From positions 434,001 to 498,000 of the forward strand of contig JAPDPX010000006.1 of NCBI GenBank assembly GCA_034506255.1: a DNA stretch of 64,000 nucleotides, given 5' to 3'. The stretch's first letter is position 1. Each line of letters begins with the position of its first letter. The position numbers were made by a program, and so were the translations under genes. This stretch comes from a candidate division KSB1 bacterium (GTDB lineage: Bacteria > Zhuqueibacterota > Zhuqueibacteria > Zhuqueibacterales > Zhuqueibacteraceae). The notes beneath the pieces were generated by a model. The model did no database searches and had not been told where the DNA came from. It worked only from the letters and a program-made list of their open reading frames with translations. Shown here piece after piece: positions 1-10,002 of the stretch.

Positions 1-3000
1 AGGTTGCCACCACGGCCCCGCGAATGTTGAAAAGGTGCAAGACCGGCTCTGTCACTTCAAAATCCTTGTAATCGAACCTGACGCGGTCGTTGTAGCTGTC
101 ATCATTGGGGGTAAAGATCGCCGGGGTCACGCGCACTGCCACGTTGGGATTGGGCCGGCCCTCACCGCTGAGGTCAACGTCTGCTTGCACGCTGCGCTCA
201 CGGTTTCCGGCTTCGTGTGCTTGGATCACCAGTTCGTCGCCCTTGGGCCCTGCGATGCGCGGGTGGAATCTCACGCGCACGGTTTTGACTTCATTGGGCT
301 GCATGATGAAGGCTTCCACCGGTTCCAAGATTTCGAAATGCTCGCTGGCAACGGCGGGACGGGCCACCTCCAGAGGCACTTCGCCGCAATTGACCAGTTC
401 CATGGTGCGAATACTGTCACGGCGAACCCGAACCCGGCCAAAATCGAGCGCTTCATCCGACGGGCACAGGCTGATCCTCGGCAGTTGCTCCCTGAAGCCG
501 CGGCCGGTGACCGGAACACGCACTTCCCTCTGATTGCGGGCATTGCTGTAAAGCACCAGCTCTGCCGGATAATCACGCACTTCCGTGGGCATGAACTCCA
601 ACGTAATTTCCCGGGCATCCACCGCTGGAATCGTGATCGGAACACCGGTCTGCCGCATGCGGTAAGGCGCTGGCAGTTTGAGGTCGTTGATCACAAGCGT
701 CTTGTTACCCCGGTTGCTGATCGTCAGTGAGCGCGAAGCAGTCGTGTTGAGCGCGACACTTCCGAAATCCAGCCTGGCCGGCAGGAGGGAAATTCGCACC
801 GCGGTGCCGCTGCCGAGCAATGCTCCCGAGAGAATTTCACCCGTGCGGCTGTGCAAACGCAAACGGCCCTCGAACCTGCCGGTATCCGGCGGTGTGAAGC
901 AGACTTCAATTTGCCGGCGCTCACCGGGGTTGAGAACAAACTCGTCGTTTTCGACCACGAAAGTTGCCGGCGGCGAAGCCAGCGTCGTGACCGAATCAAT
1001 AACCAGGCTCACCGTACCCTGGTTGCTCACCTCGATCGACTCACAGCGGGAGACGCCGACCTCCACTTCGCCAAAATCGTTGGGATTCGGCGCGAAATTG
1101 ACAACCAACGAAATGCCGTTGCCCTGCAATTTGACCAGCTTGGGGTGGCGCGGCAGATCGTTGTGAGCGATGTACAAAACGCCATCCTGCAAGCCGGTGG
1201 TATCGGGACTGAACTCGAGTTTGAGGAGGTGGCTGTCGCCCGCGGCAATGACAAAGGGCACCGTGGGACTCGAATCGAGTGCGAAGCCCGCGCCGGAAAC
1301 CGCAAGAGAATCCACCCGCAGCGCGCAGGTGCCGGGGTTGCGAATCACATAGGTGATGCCAGACGTCTCGCCGATTTTTGTGTCAGCGAAGACCACCAGG
1401 CTGTCGCCCGCGATCAATTGACCGGCCCAACCGCTGCCCGAGACTGCGATTAGCGTGACAGGGGGGCTGATCCCCGCTTCCGGGCGCCACGGAATGCGCA
1501 GCGTATCGTACACCACTTCCACGGTGCGCGGAGTGAAGGCGATTTCGACGGTATTCGAGCCGCCGGCAGGCACGCGGAAATCGTTGTCGGGTTCCACCCG
1601 GAATTCCGGCCGGCCTGGCACAAAGGACAAGAAATCGGCGGCAATTTCACGGCTGCCGTGATTGGTGATCGTGACGGTCAATCTGGCACTCTCACCCAGA
1701 CAGATTTTTTCAAATTGCACCGCCGGCGGAGCTGTAACCGGCGAGACGCCCCGGCCTTTCATCGGCACCACAACGGTGTCTTCCTCCGCATCCGGATCGC
1801 TGCTCACAATCCATAACTGCGCAGAAAAAGCACCCGTATCACCCGGTGCGAAGGTGACCGGCAGGGCGCGGCTCTCATTGGGTTGCAGCGTGAAGGTGTC
1901 CAGCGGCGCAGCAAAGGCGCTGTCTCCGGAAAGCGTGAGGCGATTGATCGGCAGCGCCACCCCGCCTTCATTCGTCACCGTCACGAGCAAGGTGGAATCA
2001 TTCGTGAGAAAAACCTCACCAAAATCCAGCGCCAGCGGTTCAACTTTGACATCGGGAACCGGCGGCCGCGGCACGCCCCTCCCGCGCAGCGCGAGGGGCA
2101 GCGGGTTGGGCTGGGCGTTGCTGTAAACCAGCAAAGTCGCGACGTATTCCCGGATATTTGTGGGTGAGAAGATAACGGGAATTGCCGCGCTGTCACCCTG
2201 CAGCAGAGCAAGCGGCAGGCTGGCCGGCCCGACCGCAAAGAAACTGGAGTCGGTGCCGGTTATCCTCAACCGGTCGATTTTAACCGTGCACGCGTCCGCG
2301 TTCCAAACCCGTGCGTCTTTTTGTTTCGAATCGCCCACCGCGACGGAATCAAAGTTCACCTCTTGTTCCCCGGCGATGAGCGGAGAGACGGCCTGGCCAG
2401 GAATGACGATGCTGCTGTCAGCATTGACCGCGTTGGATGTGACCAGGACTATCACTTTGAAAGGCCCGGCTGCTCCCGGCATGAAATTCACCGACAGGCA
2501 AAACGAATCATGCGGTGCTATCTCGAAGCGCAACGCGGCGGCCACCGGCAACTCGGGTCGGAGCGGCCGCGTCACGCCGCCCTCGACCGCAAAGATCTCA
2601 GTGCTCTCGACCAGCAACGGGCAGTCGCTGGGATTTTTGATGCAGACGTGCGTAGTGCCGGTTGTGCCCACACACACTTCGCCATAATCCGGCGGGTTGG
2701 CAGAAAGCGCGATTGCAGGCCCATCCACCCGGCCGAGCAACACAACAGTGGAGTCGCTTCTTCTGTCATTACTGCGCACGGTGAGCAGGCCACGATACTC
2801 ACCCACGCTGGGTCCCGCAAAATGGATGGCCAGACGATATTCTCCGCCGCCCGGGATCTCAACTGGAAAGTGAGGTGACACGACCAGCGCAAAAACCGGG
2901 TTGTCGATGACAACGCCATCGAGGCGCAACACCGCCGCACCCTGATTGCGAATCACGAGATCGGCTGTGGCGGTATCTGTCAGGCAGGTGGTGAGCACGA

Positions 3001-5275
3001 GCGAATCGGCTGGGACGAGGGCCATGTCCGGCTCGGGCGGCACACCCGTGCCGCGCAATTCGATCACCAGCGTATCGGGCTGGGCATTGCTGATGATCAA
3101 CAGTTGCGCCGTGTGCAAACCCAACCGGTCAGGGGTGAAGGTGACGGCCAGCCCCAGAGTGTCATCAGCAGACAGCGTCCGGGGCACGGTCGCACCGAGC
3201 AGCGCGAAGCTGGCGGCCTGTGCTCCGCGCAGCAGGAATTCGCTGATTTGCAACTCACACGTCCCAGCATTCCAAACCTGCGCGGCAAGCGTATCGGTTT
3301 GTGCCAGTGTCACCTTGCCGAAAGCGAGCGTGTCGGTTCCTGCAATTTGGGGCGACAACACTGTGCCTGGAATCGTGATTTCCACCGGCCCGCCGGCATT
3401 CGACCAAACCGTCACTTTCGCTTCAAACCGGCCCACAATGTTTTGCCGCGTACGGACGATGAGCTTGAAGGTATCGCCTGGTGCCAGAGAGAAGGCGGTG
3501 GCCGTTGCTCCCGTGGGCAGCTCGGGCGCCTGTCCCGAGTTCGGCACTTTGGAAAACGACACGGCATAGGAATTGACGTGCAGGGTGCAGGTGGCGCTGG
3601 GGTTGATGATCAAAACATTGGCAAAGACCGTATCACCCGGGCAGATTTCACCGAAAGTCGAGGGATGAGCCTCCAGCAGGATTTGCGGCGCGACGCTTTC
3701 GGCCGTGACCGGCAGACTGACCTGCTCACCGTCAGCGGTGGCAACAGTCAGGTTCGCAGTGAAAGTACCGGTTTGCGCTAGCAACAGTGCCACCGCGACG
3801 GTATCTTTGCCACCGGGCGGCAGAGTGAACGGCAGCAGCGCGGTCACCCGCAAAGCGGAATCATCGCTGGTGATCGCGGAGAGGACCACGGGATCGCTGC
3901 TGATGTTTTCGATGGTAAACGTTGCAGTCGCTTCGGTGTTGAGACAAACCTGCCCGAAATCGAGCGACGATGGCTGGAGACGAATGGTGTTCCCCTGAGC
4001 AACGGCATAAAGCATGCGGTCGCCACTGACGTAGATCGTGCCCTCTGCGCCGAATGCCGGGGAGGTGCCACGGCTGCCGCGGACTTCCGGCCGCGACCAG
4101 CGCAGGGTGCCGTCCGCGGCAAAGCAAACCAAACCCGCGGTGCTGTGCAGGGCGTAGAGGTGGCCGGCGGCATCGATCACGACGGGGGAGATGAAATCAC
4201 CGCCCGGCAGTTCTCTGCGCCAGCGTTCTGCGCCGGTGGCGGTGTCAAGAGCGAGCAACCAGCCACCCCGCACGCTGGTGAGATAAAGCGTGCCGTCGCT
4301 GCCCAATGCCGGCAGCGCGGGAATGCCGAAACTCGCATCCGGCTCGCGCAGCCAGCGCAAAGCGCCGGTGGCACTCACGCTCAGGATGCGGCCGTGATCA
4401 CGCGTCGTCAGATAGATATTCCCGGCTTCATCCACGACCAGGCCTTGCAGCGTGTCGCCCGGGGTGTAGTTGCGCTTGAAGCGAAACGAGCCATAACGCA
4501 GGATTGTCATCACGGTGTCGGCGGCAACCACCACCGGCAGATCGCTGAGGTTGATGGCTGGCGCATTTTCCGGCAGGGCGCGCAAGTTGGTGCGCCAGTT
4601 GACGATGGTGTCCGGCGAGGCGAGATAACCGCGCGGATCGAGTGAGTAGAGCCAGCAAAAATCGGTGACGACATAGATGCTGTCATTGCTGCCAACATTG
4701 GCGGCAAACACCGACCCGCCTTCCAGCTCTTTTTTCCAGCGCAGAGTGCCGTCGGGATTGATGGCATAGAAAAATTCGCCCGGCTTGTTCTTGGTGCAGA
4801 TGGTGTCGGTCGAACTGATCAGCAGGGTGCCGTCCCGCATGAGCGCAGGAGGCGCCATGAAGAATTCCTTTTTTGGAGGGGGAATATGACCTGTGAAGGT
4901 CCATTTCAACCCGCCCGCCGGTGTGAGAGCGTAGAGCTTGTTGTCGACACGGCCCGCAACGTAAATCGTGCCGTCTTCCCCCACTACCGGATCACTCAAC
5001 TCTCCCGCGCCGACCGGAGTTGCGAAACGAATCACGGGCGCAGACGGCCCCTTGATCGCAGCCCGGCCACGCAATTGACTGTCATGGCGGGCAATCGGCC
5101 AGGAGCTGCTGGCCAAACCGGATTGCGCCGCCGCTTGATTGAACCATGCCAGGGCGAACAGGCTGGCAACAAATCTCTTTGTTGTTAGCCAATGATTATG
5201 AGGGCGGCGTGCGGTCGGAGTTGGATTACACCTGTTTTTCCGGCTGGTAAGCGAGGATCTCGAAATGTCGTCCAT
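1..5275 (-). CDS. Giant secreted beta-propeller / choice-of-anchor-D repeat protein (3' part outside window)
   Basis: The minus-strand frame is open from an ATG at 5275 to the left edge (about 1,758 codons) with no stop, so the gene is truncated by the window. GGAGAGG lies 8 nt before the ATG. The N-terminus has a long basic stretch, then a hydrophobic segment (about residues 34-50, ending QAAAQ) that looks like a signal peptide. About residues 75-430 carry PQQ/beta-propeller-type repeats (DGTIYVAG, NPDGTLRWKK, ADGTLRWS). From about residue 430 to the edge there are successive Ig-like modules starting with patterns like SLDFGQVC, typical of choice-of-anchor D/HYDIN-type domains. Such proteins are usually exported and surface- or matrix-associated. 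A sorting domain would be expected at the unseen C-terminus, but this is inference. No enzyme motif was seen. Confidence 0.8.
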   Translation of the reverse strand, partial: MDDISRSSLTSRKNRCNPTPTARRPHNHWLTTKRFVASLFALAWFNQAAAQSGLASSSWPIARHDSQLRGRAAIKGPSAPVIRFATPVGAGELSDPVVGEDGTIYVAGRVDNKLYALTPAGGLKWTFTGHIPPPKKEFFMAPPALMRDGTLLISSTDTICTKNKPGEFFYAINPDGTLRWKKELEGGSVFAANVGSNDSIYVVTDFCWLYSLDPRGYLASPDTIVNWRTNLRALPENAPAINLSDLPVVVAADTVMTILRYGSFRFKRNYTPGDTLQGLVVDEAGNIYLTTRDHGRILSVSATGALRWLREPDASFGIPALPALGSDGTLYLTSVRGGWLLALDTATGAERWRRELPGGDFISPVVIDAAGHLYALHSTAGLVCFAADGTLRWSRPEVRGSRGTSPAFGAEGTIYVSGDRMLYAVAQGNTIRLQPSSLDFGQVCLNTEATATFTIENISSDPVVLSAITSDDSALRVTALLPFTLPPGGKDTVAVALLLAQTGTFTANLTVATADGEQVSLPVTAESVAPQILLEAHPSTFGEICPGDTVFANVLIINPSATCTLHVNSYAVSFSKVPNSGQAPELPTGATATAFSLAPGDTFKLIVRTRQNIVGRFEAKVTVWSNAGGPVEITIPGTVLSPQIAGTDTLAFGKVTLAQTDTLAAQVWNAGTCELQISEFLLRGAQAASFALLGATVPRTLSADDTLGLAVTFTPDRLGLHTAQLLIISNAQPDTLVIELRGTGVPPEPDMALVPADSLVLTTCLTDTATADLVIRNQGAAVLRLDGVVIDNPVFALVVSPHFPVEIPGGGEYRLAIHFAGPSVGEYRGLLTVRSNDRRSDSTVVLLGRVDGPAIALSANPPDYGEVCVGTTGTTHVCIKNPSDCPLLVESTEIFAVEGGVTRPLRPELPVAAALRFEIAPHDSFCLSVNFMPGAAGPFKVIVLVTSNAVNADSSIVIPGQAVSPLIAGEQEVNFDSVAVGDSKQKDARVWNADACTVKIDRLRITGTDSSFFAVGPASLPLALLQGDSAAIPVIFSPTNIREYVATLLVYSNAQPNPLPLALRGRGVPRPPVPDVKVEPLALDFGEVFLTNDSTLLVTVTNEGGVALPINRLTLSGDSAFAAPLDTFTLQPNESRALPVTFAPGDTGAFSAQLWIVSSDPDAEEDTVVVPMKGRGVSPVTAPPAVQFEKICLGESARLTVTITNHGSREIAADFLSFVPGRPEFRVEPDNDFRVPAGGSNTVEIAFTPRTVEVVYDTLRIPWRPEAGISPPVTLIAVSGSGWAGQLIAGDSLVVFADTKIGETSGITYVIRNPGTCALRVDSLAVSGAGFALDSSPTVPFVIAAGDSHLLKLEFSPDTTGLQDGVLYIAHNDLPRHPKLVKLQGNGISLVVNFAPNPNDFGEVEVGVSRCESIEVSNQGTVSLVIDSVTTLASPPATFVVENDEFVLNPGERRQIEVCFTPPDTGRFEGRLRLHSRTGEILSGALLGSGTAVRISLLPARLDFGSVALNTTASRSLTISNRGNKTLVINDLKLPAPYRMRQTGVPITIPAVDAREITLEFMPTEVRDYPAELVLYSNARNQREVRVPVTGRGFREQLPRISLCPSDEALDFGRVRVRRDSIRTMELVNCGEVPLEVARPAVASEHFEILEPVEAFIMQPNEVKTVRVRFHPRIAGPKGDELVIQAHEAGNRERSVQADVDLSGEGRPNPNVAVRVTPAIFTPNDDSYNDRVRFDYKDFEVTEPVLHLFNIRGAVVAT

Positions 5276-6104
5276 AGGAAATTCCTCTCCCCATTCTTTT
5301 AATAATGGCGTGCACGTCTGAGAACTCGGGTTTCCAAAATGCCGCGCAGGCTGCAACGCTCGATATGGTGGCAGTAATTATGTGAAAATGAACTCCCTAT
5401 GCTGGAAAATTCGCGAATGAGAATTTCCGCAGCGACTCTCAGTCAAATGCAAAAGTGCGAAACCCCTCTGTCAAGGATCAAAGCCGCTCCCCGCAATGCC
5501 GATGCCGCCCAAGCAAGCCAGCTTTAGTGAGGGTGTGGGGCAGTTGTGTAAATGGGAACTCGTGCAGTGCAGCCATCACCGATGACCGCCCTCTTGAACC
5601 GTAAGAAGACGGGCAATTGTAACGGATGCGAAAGGCGTGGTCATGCATGGTTGGGTGGGGATGATTGGCGAGAAGAAAGTCAAACCCAACGCTGGCCTGA
5701 AATTTAACTGGTTTGCAGAGAAATGCAAGAACATTTTCATTTTCTTTAAGGATCAGTGCTCTTTGTCCGGTTTTTTATCAAAACCGGTGCAAAAAAATGG
5801 TCTATCGCTTCATCATGAGAGGATGTGAAAAGTTCACCACATTCTAGCTTGCACGAAAAATTTTCACCTTATCCCGCTTGTGGAGTTCATTTGATAGTTT
5901 CAACCAACAACTTGGAAAGGAAGTTTCTTATTGATTGAACCGTCTGTTTATAAATCAATAAACTCAAGGTCAATGCTCACTGGGCTCATTACTGTCTGTT
6001 CAATCTGACAACTTTATCTGCCTGTTCACTTTGCAAACTTTGAGCCAGTGTGGGACAGCCAGAGAAAAACTCATGCAAAGCAAAAAGTGACAGATTTGCT
6101 CTCC

Positions 6105-6144
6105 AGTAATTTGCCAGAGTCTAAAGTAATTTGCCAGAGTCTAA
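6105..6144. repeat. Perfect 20-bp tandem duplication
   Basis: Two adjacent identical 20-bp units (6105-6124 and 6125-6144) beginning AGTAATTTGCC. They lie about 65 bp upstream of the -35 box of the promoter for the M20 peptidase gene, so they could be duplicated operator sites or simply a recent slippage event. Confidence 0.8.
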
Positions 6145-6209
6145 TAACCTGGCCGCTGCAGTGGTGCTCATGAGAGTCGAAAGAAAAATGCCCTCTGGCA
6201 AAAAATCTC

Positions 6210-6237
6210 TTGACAGAATGGTAAAATTTCTTACTTT
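6210..6237 (+). promoter_or_regulatory. Putative promoter for the M20 peptidase gene
   Basis: TTGACA (6210-6215), a 16-nt spacer and TACTTT (6232-6237) lie 50 nt before the start codon at 6287. The -35 match is perfect. The -10 resembles both sigma70 and the TAnnTTTG form used by Bacteroidota-like primary sigma factors. Confidence 0.45.
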
Positions 6238-6286
6238 CTACGAAACAAAAATTTCTTTATAAAATAAAAACGAAACGAAATTTTCC

Positions 6287-7402
6287 ATGTCATTCATTGG
6301 CGCACAAGCCGGAGACCTGCGGGATTTGTTTCTGCATCTCGCCGGGATTCCCGGCGTCTCGCTCTCCGAGCGCCGGATTGCCGATGAAGTCACGGCTCTG
6401 CTGCAGGCTGCGGGCGTGCGTGTGCGCGAAGATGACGCCGGCGGACGTTTGCAAGGCAACGCCGGCAACCTCCTCTGTTTCCCCCCTGATTTCCACGAGA
6501 ACTCCCCCACCCTGCTGTTGAGCGCGCATCTGGACACAGTGCAGTCGACCGCCGAATTGCAGCCGGTCGTTACAGCGCGAGAGATTCGCTCCCGTGGCGA
6601 CAGCATTTTGGGCGCGGATAATCGCCTCGGCCTGGCGGTACTGGTTCATTTGCTGCGGACCACAGCCTCCGGCAATGTGCCCCACCAAAACTTCATGGTG
6701 GCTTTCACCGTCGCCGAAGAATTGGGCATGCTGGGCGCGGCGCAACTCGATCTCTCGCCCTACCACATCAGCGGCGGCTTCGTATTCGACTGCTCCAAGC
6801 GGCCGGGCATCTACATTCGTGAAGCGGCCGGATCAACGGTGTTCAAAATGACCTTTCTCGGCAAGGCGGCACATGCCGGCGTGGCACCGGAAGAAGGCAT
6901 CAACGCGATTTCGCTGGCCTGCCGTGCGCTGGCGGGTGTAGCCAGTGGCCGCATCGAGGACGACCTGGTGCTCAATCTCGGCAGGATCAATGGCGGCTCA
7001 GCCACCAATGTCGTGCCCGATCGCGTCACGGTTGAGGGGGAAATACGCTCCTTTTCTGCCGAACGCCTGCGCCGGCACCTCGCCAGCCTGCGGCAAACCT
7101 GCGAACAGGCGCTGCCCCATCCCCAAGCCTTGCCTTTCGAAAGCCAGACGGATTTCGCCCCCTATGTTTTGACACCGGAGGCGCCTGTGGTGCAGCATCT
7201 GGAACGGGCCTTGAAGAAGGTACAACTTACCCCGCAGCCGATTCGTTACATGGGCGGCAGCGACGCCAACGTATGGAACGCCAAGGGCATTCCGGCTGTC
7301 AACCTCGGCATCGGCGCGCAAAAGCCGCACAGCTTCGAAGAATTCGTACTGCTGGAAGACTTGTTCAAAACCGCTGAAATTGCCTTCGCGCTGGTGACAT
7401 GA
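6287..7402 (+). CDS. M20-family metallopeptidase (PepT-like aminopeptidase)
   Basis: A 371-residue cytoplasmic zinc exopeptidase of the M20 family, closest in layout to peptidase T-like proteins that trim small peptides. Metal and catalytic motifs are visible: SAHLDTV (His81, Asp83), GADNRLG (Asp111), the general-base pair in VAEELG (Glu144/145), and a late His in KPHSFEE. The middle part (about residues 185-290) matches the dimerisation domain, with GKAAHAG at its start. No signal peptide is present. There is no good Shine-Dalgarno before the ATG, but a sigma70-like promoter ends 50 nt upstream. The next genes are a cyanophycinase-like peptidase and a transporter, so a role in using imported or released dipeptides is plausible but inferred. 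Confidence 0.88.
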   Translation: MSFIGAQAGDLRDLFLHLAGIPGVSLSERRIADEVTALLQAAGVRVREDDAGGRLQGNAGNLLCFPPDFHENSPTLLLSAHLDTVQSTAELQPVVTAREIRSRGDSILGADNRLGLAVLVHLLRTTASGNVPHQNFMVAFTVAEELGMLGAAQLDLSPYHISGGFVFDCSKRPGIYIREAAGSTVFKMTFLGKAAHAGVAPEEGINAISLACRALAGVASGRIEDDLVLNLGRINGGSATNVVPDRVTVEGEIRSFSAERLRRHLASLRQTCEQALPHPQALPFESQTDFAPYVLTPEAPVVQHLERALKKVQLTPQPIRYMGGSDANVWNAKGIPAVNLGIGAQKPHSFEEFVLLEDLFKTAEIAFALVT

Positions 7403-7649
7403 AGCCCGACCGCGCCAACTTTTCCAGAGAGTCATGACCGGAAGCTGCGCGGCAGAAAGAGGTTTGGTGTTTGCCGGGCGACCATGAGAATCTTTTGAAA
7501 AACCGATTCACGTTTTTCCCCGGACTCATTCTGTTATTGCCTTGGGAGCGTTTCACCCGCATGGCTTGCCATTCTCAAAAGTCAGCGTCTTCGACAAAAA
7601 GCCGGCGCATGACCGCTGTGTCTCATCCTGACGAGGGAAGGCTCGGCTT

Positions 7650-8525
7650 ATGAAGCACCGCCTGGGTGGCGGCGCGCTTGTCATCATGGTGTTGCTGAGC
7701 GCGTTTGATGCCGCCGGCCGGCCGAAGGGCCATCTGCTCATCATCGGCGGCGGCAAACGCGGGGCTGCGATCATGGAGAAGTTCGTGGAGCTGGCGGGCG
7801 GCGACCGGGCAAAGGTGGTGGTGTTTGCCATGGCCAGCAGCTATGCGCATGAGGTCGGTCCGGAGCAGGCCGAAGAGCTGCGCCGGCTCGGCTGTGGTGA
7901 AGTGAGCGCGCTGAATATCGACCGCCGTCAGGCAGATACCGACTCCGTCCTGGCGCTGTTGCAGGGCGTTACCGGCGTGTTTTTCTCCGGCGGCGATCAA
8001 TCGCGCCTGACGGCGGTGCTGCAGGGAACGAAAGTCGAGGCCCGCCTGCATGAGCTTTATGCCGGGGGTGCAGTGCTCGGCGGCACGAGCGCCGGCGCCG
8101 CAGTGATGAGCGCGGTGATGATCACCGGCGAGGAACGCCGGCCGGTGGCAGATTCCACCTTCAATCAAATCGAGGCGGACAACATCGTGACGGCGCGCGG
8201 CTTCGGCTTCCTCAAAACCGCAATCGTGGATCAACATTTCGTGCGGCGCCGGCGCCACAACCGCCTGATCAGCCTGGTGCTGGAACAGCCACAGCTTGCC
8301 GGTCTCGGCATCGACGAGGGCACCGCGATCTGGGTGAAACCGGATCAAACCTTCGAAGTGATCGGCGATCATTGCGTCATCGTTTATGACGCGAGCAAGG
8401 CACGCTTGCAGCACGATCGTGCAAACCATGGCCTGCGCGCCAGCGGAGTGCAGATGCACGTGCTGCGCCACGGCGCGCAGTATGACTTGAAAGCCAAAAA
8501 AGTCCTGCACTTGATGCCGCGATGA
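7650..8525 (+). CDS. Cyanophycinase-like S51 serine peptidase
   Basis: A 291-residue protein with the peptidase S51 core: LLIIGGGKRG near the N-terminus, FFSGGDQSRL, and the nucleophile elbow GGTSAGA with Ser147. Cyanophycinases cleave the Asp-Arg polymer cyanophycin to beta-Asp-Arg dipeptides. Related S51 enzymes (PepE, isoaspartyl dipeptidase) act on Asp-X peptides. The first about 22 residues (hydrophobic stretch after MKHR) look like a signal peptide, suggesting an exported enzyme. GGAAGG precedes the ATG. The stop codon overlaps the start of the downstream transporter gene (ATGA at 8522-8525), a strong sign of translational coupling. Exact substrate is unknown. Confidence 0.85.
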   Translation: MKHRLGGGALVIMVLLSAFDAAGRPKGHLLIIGGGKRGAAIMEKFVELAGGDRAKVVVFAMASSYAHEVGPEQAEELRRLGCGEVSALNIDRRQADTDSVLALLQGVTGVFFSGGDQSRLTAVLQGTKVEARLHELYAGGAVLGGTSAGAAVMSAVMITGEERRPVADSTFNQIEADNIVTARGFGFLKTAIVDQHFVRRRRHNRLISLVLEQPQLAGLGIDEGTAIWVKPDQTFEVIGDHCVIVYDASKARLQHDRANHGLRASGVQMHVLRHGAQYDLKAKKVLHLMPR

Positions 8526-9913
8526 AAGTGCTCCCCATTCCCCACACGCTGGTTTTGATCTTCAGCATCATCGTGCTGATGGGCGCCCTCACCTGGGTGG
8601 TGCCGGCGGGTGAATTTGCGCGCGCCGAAAAGCAGGGCCGCACCGTGGTCGTGCCCGGCACCTATCAGCGCACGACACCCCAGCAGCAAGACCTGGCGGA
8701 CATGCTGGCCGCGCCCATTCGTGGCTTCGTGGAAGCGGCCAATATCATTGCCTTCATCTTCATCGCCGGTGGTGCATTCGGTGTGGTGGCCGCAACCGGC
8801 GCGATCAACAGCGCGATTGCGGCCAGCACCCGCGCGCTCGAACGCCGTCCCTCCCTGCGCCTGCTCATCATTCCCCTGCTGACCACCTTGTTCTCGCTGG
8901 CGGGCGCGACCTTTGGCATGAGTGAAGAAGTGCTGGTGTTCGTGCTCATCTTTATTCCCTTTGCGCTGGCGCTCGGCTATGATTCCCTCGTCGGCGTCGC
9001 GATTCCGTTCGTCGGTGCGGGAGCGGGCTTCGCTGCCGCCTTTCTCAATCCCTTTACGGTCGGGATCGCGCAGGGTATTGCAGAATTGCCGCTGTTCTCC
9101 GGTTGGCCGTTTCGCCTGGCGGTATGGGCGGTGGTCACGCTGCTGACCGTGATTTTCATCATGCATTACGCCGCCAAAGTCAAACGCGACCCGCGCACCA
9201 GTCCGGTGTATGAACTCGACCGCCGGCGCCGGCAGGAGCAGATGGGCGAAGCACCTGCGCCGCTGGGCGGGCGGCAGAAATCGGTGCTGGCGGTGTTTGT
9301 GCTCGCGCTGTTGGGCTTGATGCTGGGTGCGCTCGAGTTCAACTGGTACATCACCGAAATTGGCGCGCTGTTCCTCGCCATGGGGATACTCAGCGGGCTG
9401 GTGGCGGGCATGAGTTTGAATCAAACCGCGGAGGCGTTCATCGCCGGTGCCAGAGAGATGATGACTGCGGCGCTGGTGGTCGCGTTCTCGCGCGGCATTC
9501 TGGTGATTGCCACTGACGGCAAAATCATCGACACCATCCTCAATGCCCTGGCCGGCCTGACGGCGCCGTCGCATCCCGTGCTGGCGGGTTATCTCATGCT
9601 GGCGGTGCAGGCCGGCATCAATTTTTTCGTGCCCTCGGGCAGCGGCCAGGCCGCGCTCACCATGCCGATCATGGCGCCGCTCAGCGATCTGCTCGGTCTG
9701 ACACGGCAGACCGCCGTGCTCATTTTTCAATTAGGCGACGGCTTTAACAATCTCATCATTCCCACTTCCGGCGTGACCATGGGGATGCTCGGCATCGCCA
9801 AAATTCCATTTGAAAAATGGGTGCGCTGGATTCTGCCGCTGGAGGGGCTGTTTTTCGCGGTGGGGATGATTTTTATCGCGCTGGCAGTGATGCTGCAGTG
9901 GGGGCCGCACTGA
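8522..9913 (+). CDS. YfcC/DcuC-type anaerobic carrier membrane protein
   Basis: A 463-residue polytopic membrane protein with about 12 hydrophobic segments, beginning MKVLPIPHTLVLIF and carrying the WVVPAGEF motif near residue 26 that is typical of the YfcC (C4-dicarboxylate anaerobic carrier-like) family. Other family hallmarks are FIFIAGGAFGV, NPFTVGIAQGIAELP, the re-entrant segment FFVPSGSGQAA and the late QLGDGFNN motif. Members are thought to move organic or amino acids, and substrate is rarely known. The gene overlaps the upstream cyanophycinase-like gene by 4 bp. Coupling suggests uptake or export of the peptidase product (an Asp/Arg-containing amino acid or dipeptide), which is inference. 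Confidence 0.82.
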   Translation: MKVLPIPHTLVLIFSIIVLMGALTWVVPAGEFARAEKQGRTVVVPGTYQRTTPQQQDLADMLAAPIRGFVEAANIIAFIFIAGGAFGVVAATGAINSAIAASTRALERRPSLRLLIIPLLTTLFSLAGATFGMSEEVLVFVLIFIPFALALGYDSLVGVAIPFVGAGAGFAAAFLNPFTVGIAQGIAELPLFSGWPFRLAVWAVVTLLTVIFIMHYAAKVKRDPRTSPVYELDRRRRQEQMGEAPAPLGGRQKSVLAVFVLALLGLMLGALEFNWYITEIGALFLAMGILSGLVAGMSLNQTAEAFIAGAREMMTAALVVAFSRGILVIATDGKIIDTILNALAGLTAPSHPVLAGYLMLAVQAGINFFVPSGSGQAALTMPIMAPLSDLLGLTRQTAVLIFQLGDGFNNLIIPTSGVTMGMLGIAKIPFEKWVRWILPLEGLFFAVGMIFIALAVMLQWGPH

Positions 9914-10002
9914 AAGCTGCGGAAGACGCCGGCGCGAGGTCTGAAACTGCGATCGTCACGAATCCATTCTTCTTTTTCACCCTCACTCGCACGGGAGGAC
10001 GT

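Larger units (their letters stand above)
5276..6286. other. Intergenic region between divergent genes
   Basis: About 1 kb, clearly more AT-rich than the flanking genes, separating the minus-strand giant protein from the plus-strand peptidase. A 63-codon open frame at 5637-5828 has no recognisable protein features and is not called. The right part holds a 20-bp tandem duplication and a sigma70-like promoter, annotated separately. No RNA gene was recognised. Confidence 0.6.

Noticed and set aside
5637..5828. 63-codon frame in the first long gap
   Set aside because: AT-rich gap, no ribosome-binding site, no domain or signal features.
9817..10002. Upstream in-frame start for the T9SS cargo gene at 10003
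   Set aside because: It lies inside the transporter gene; the ATG at 10003 has GGGAGGA and begins a clean signal peptide.
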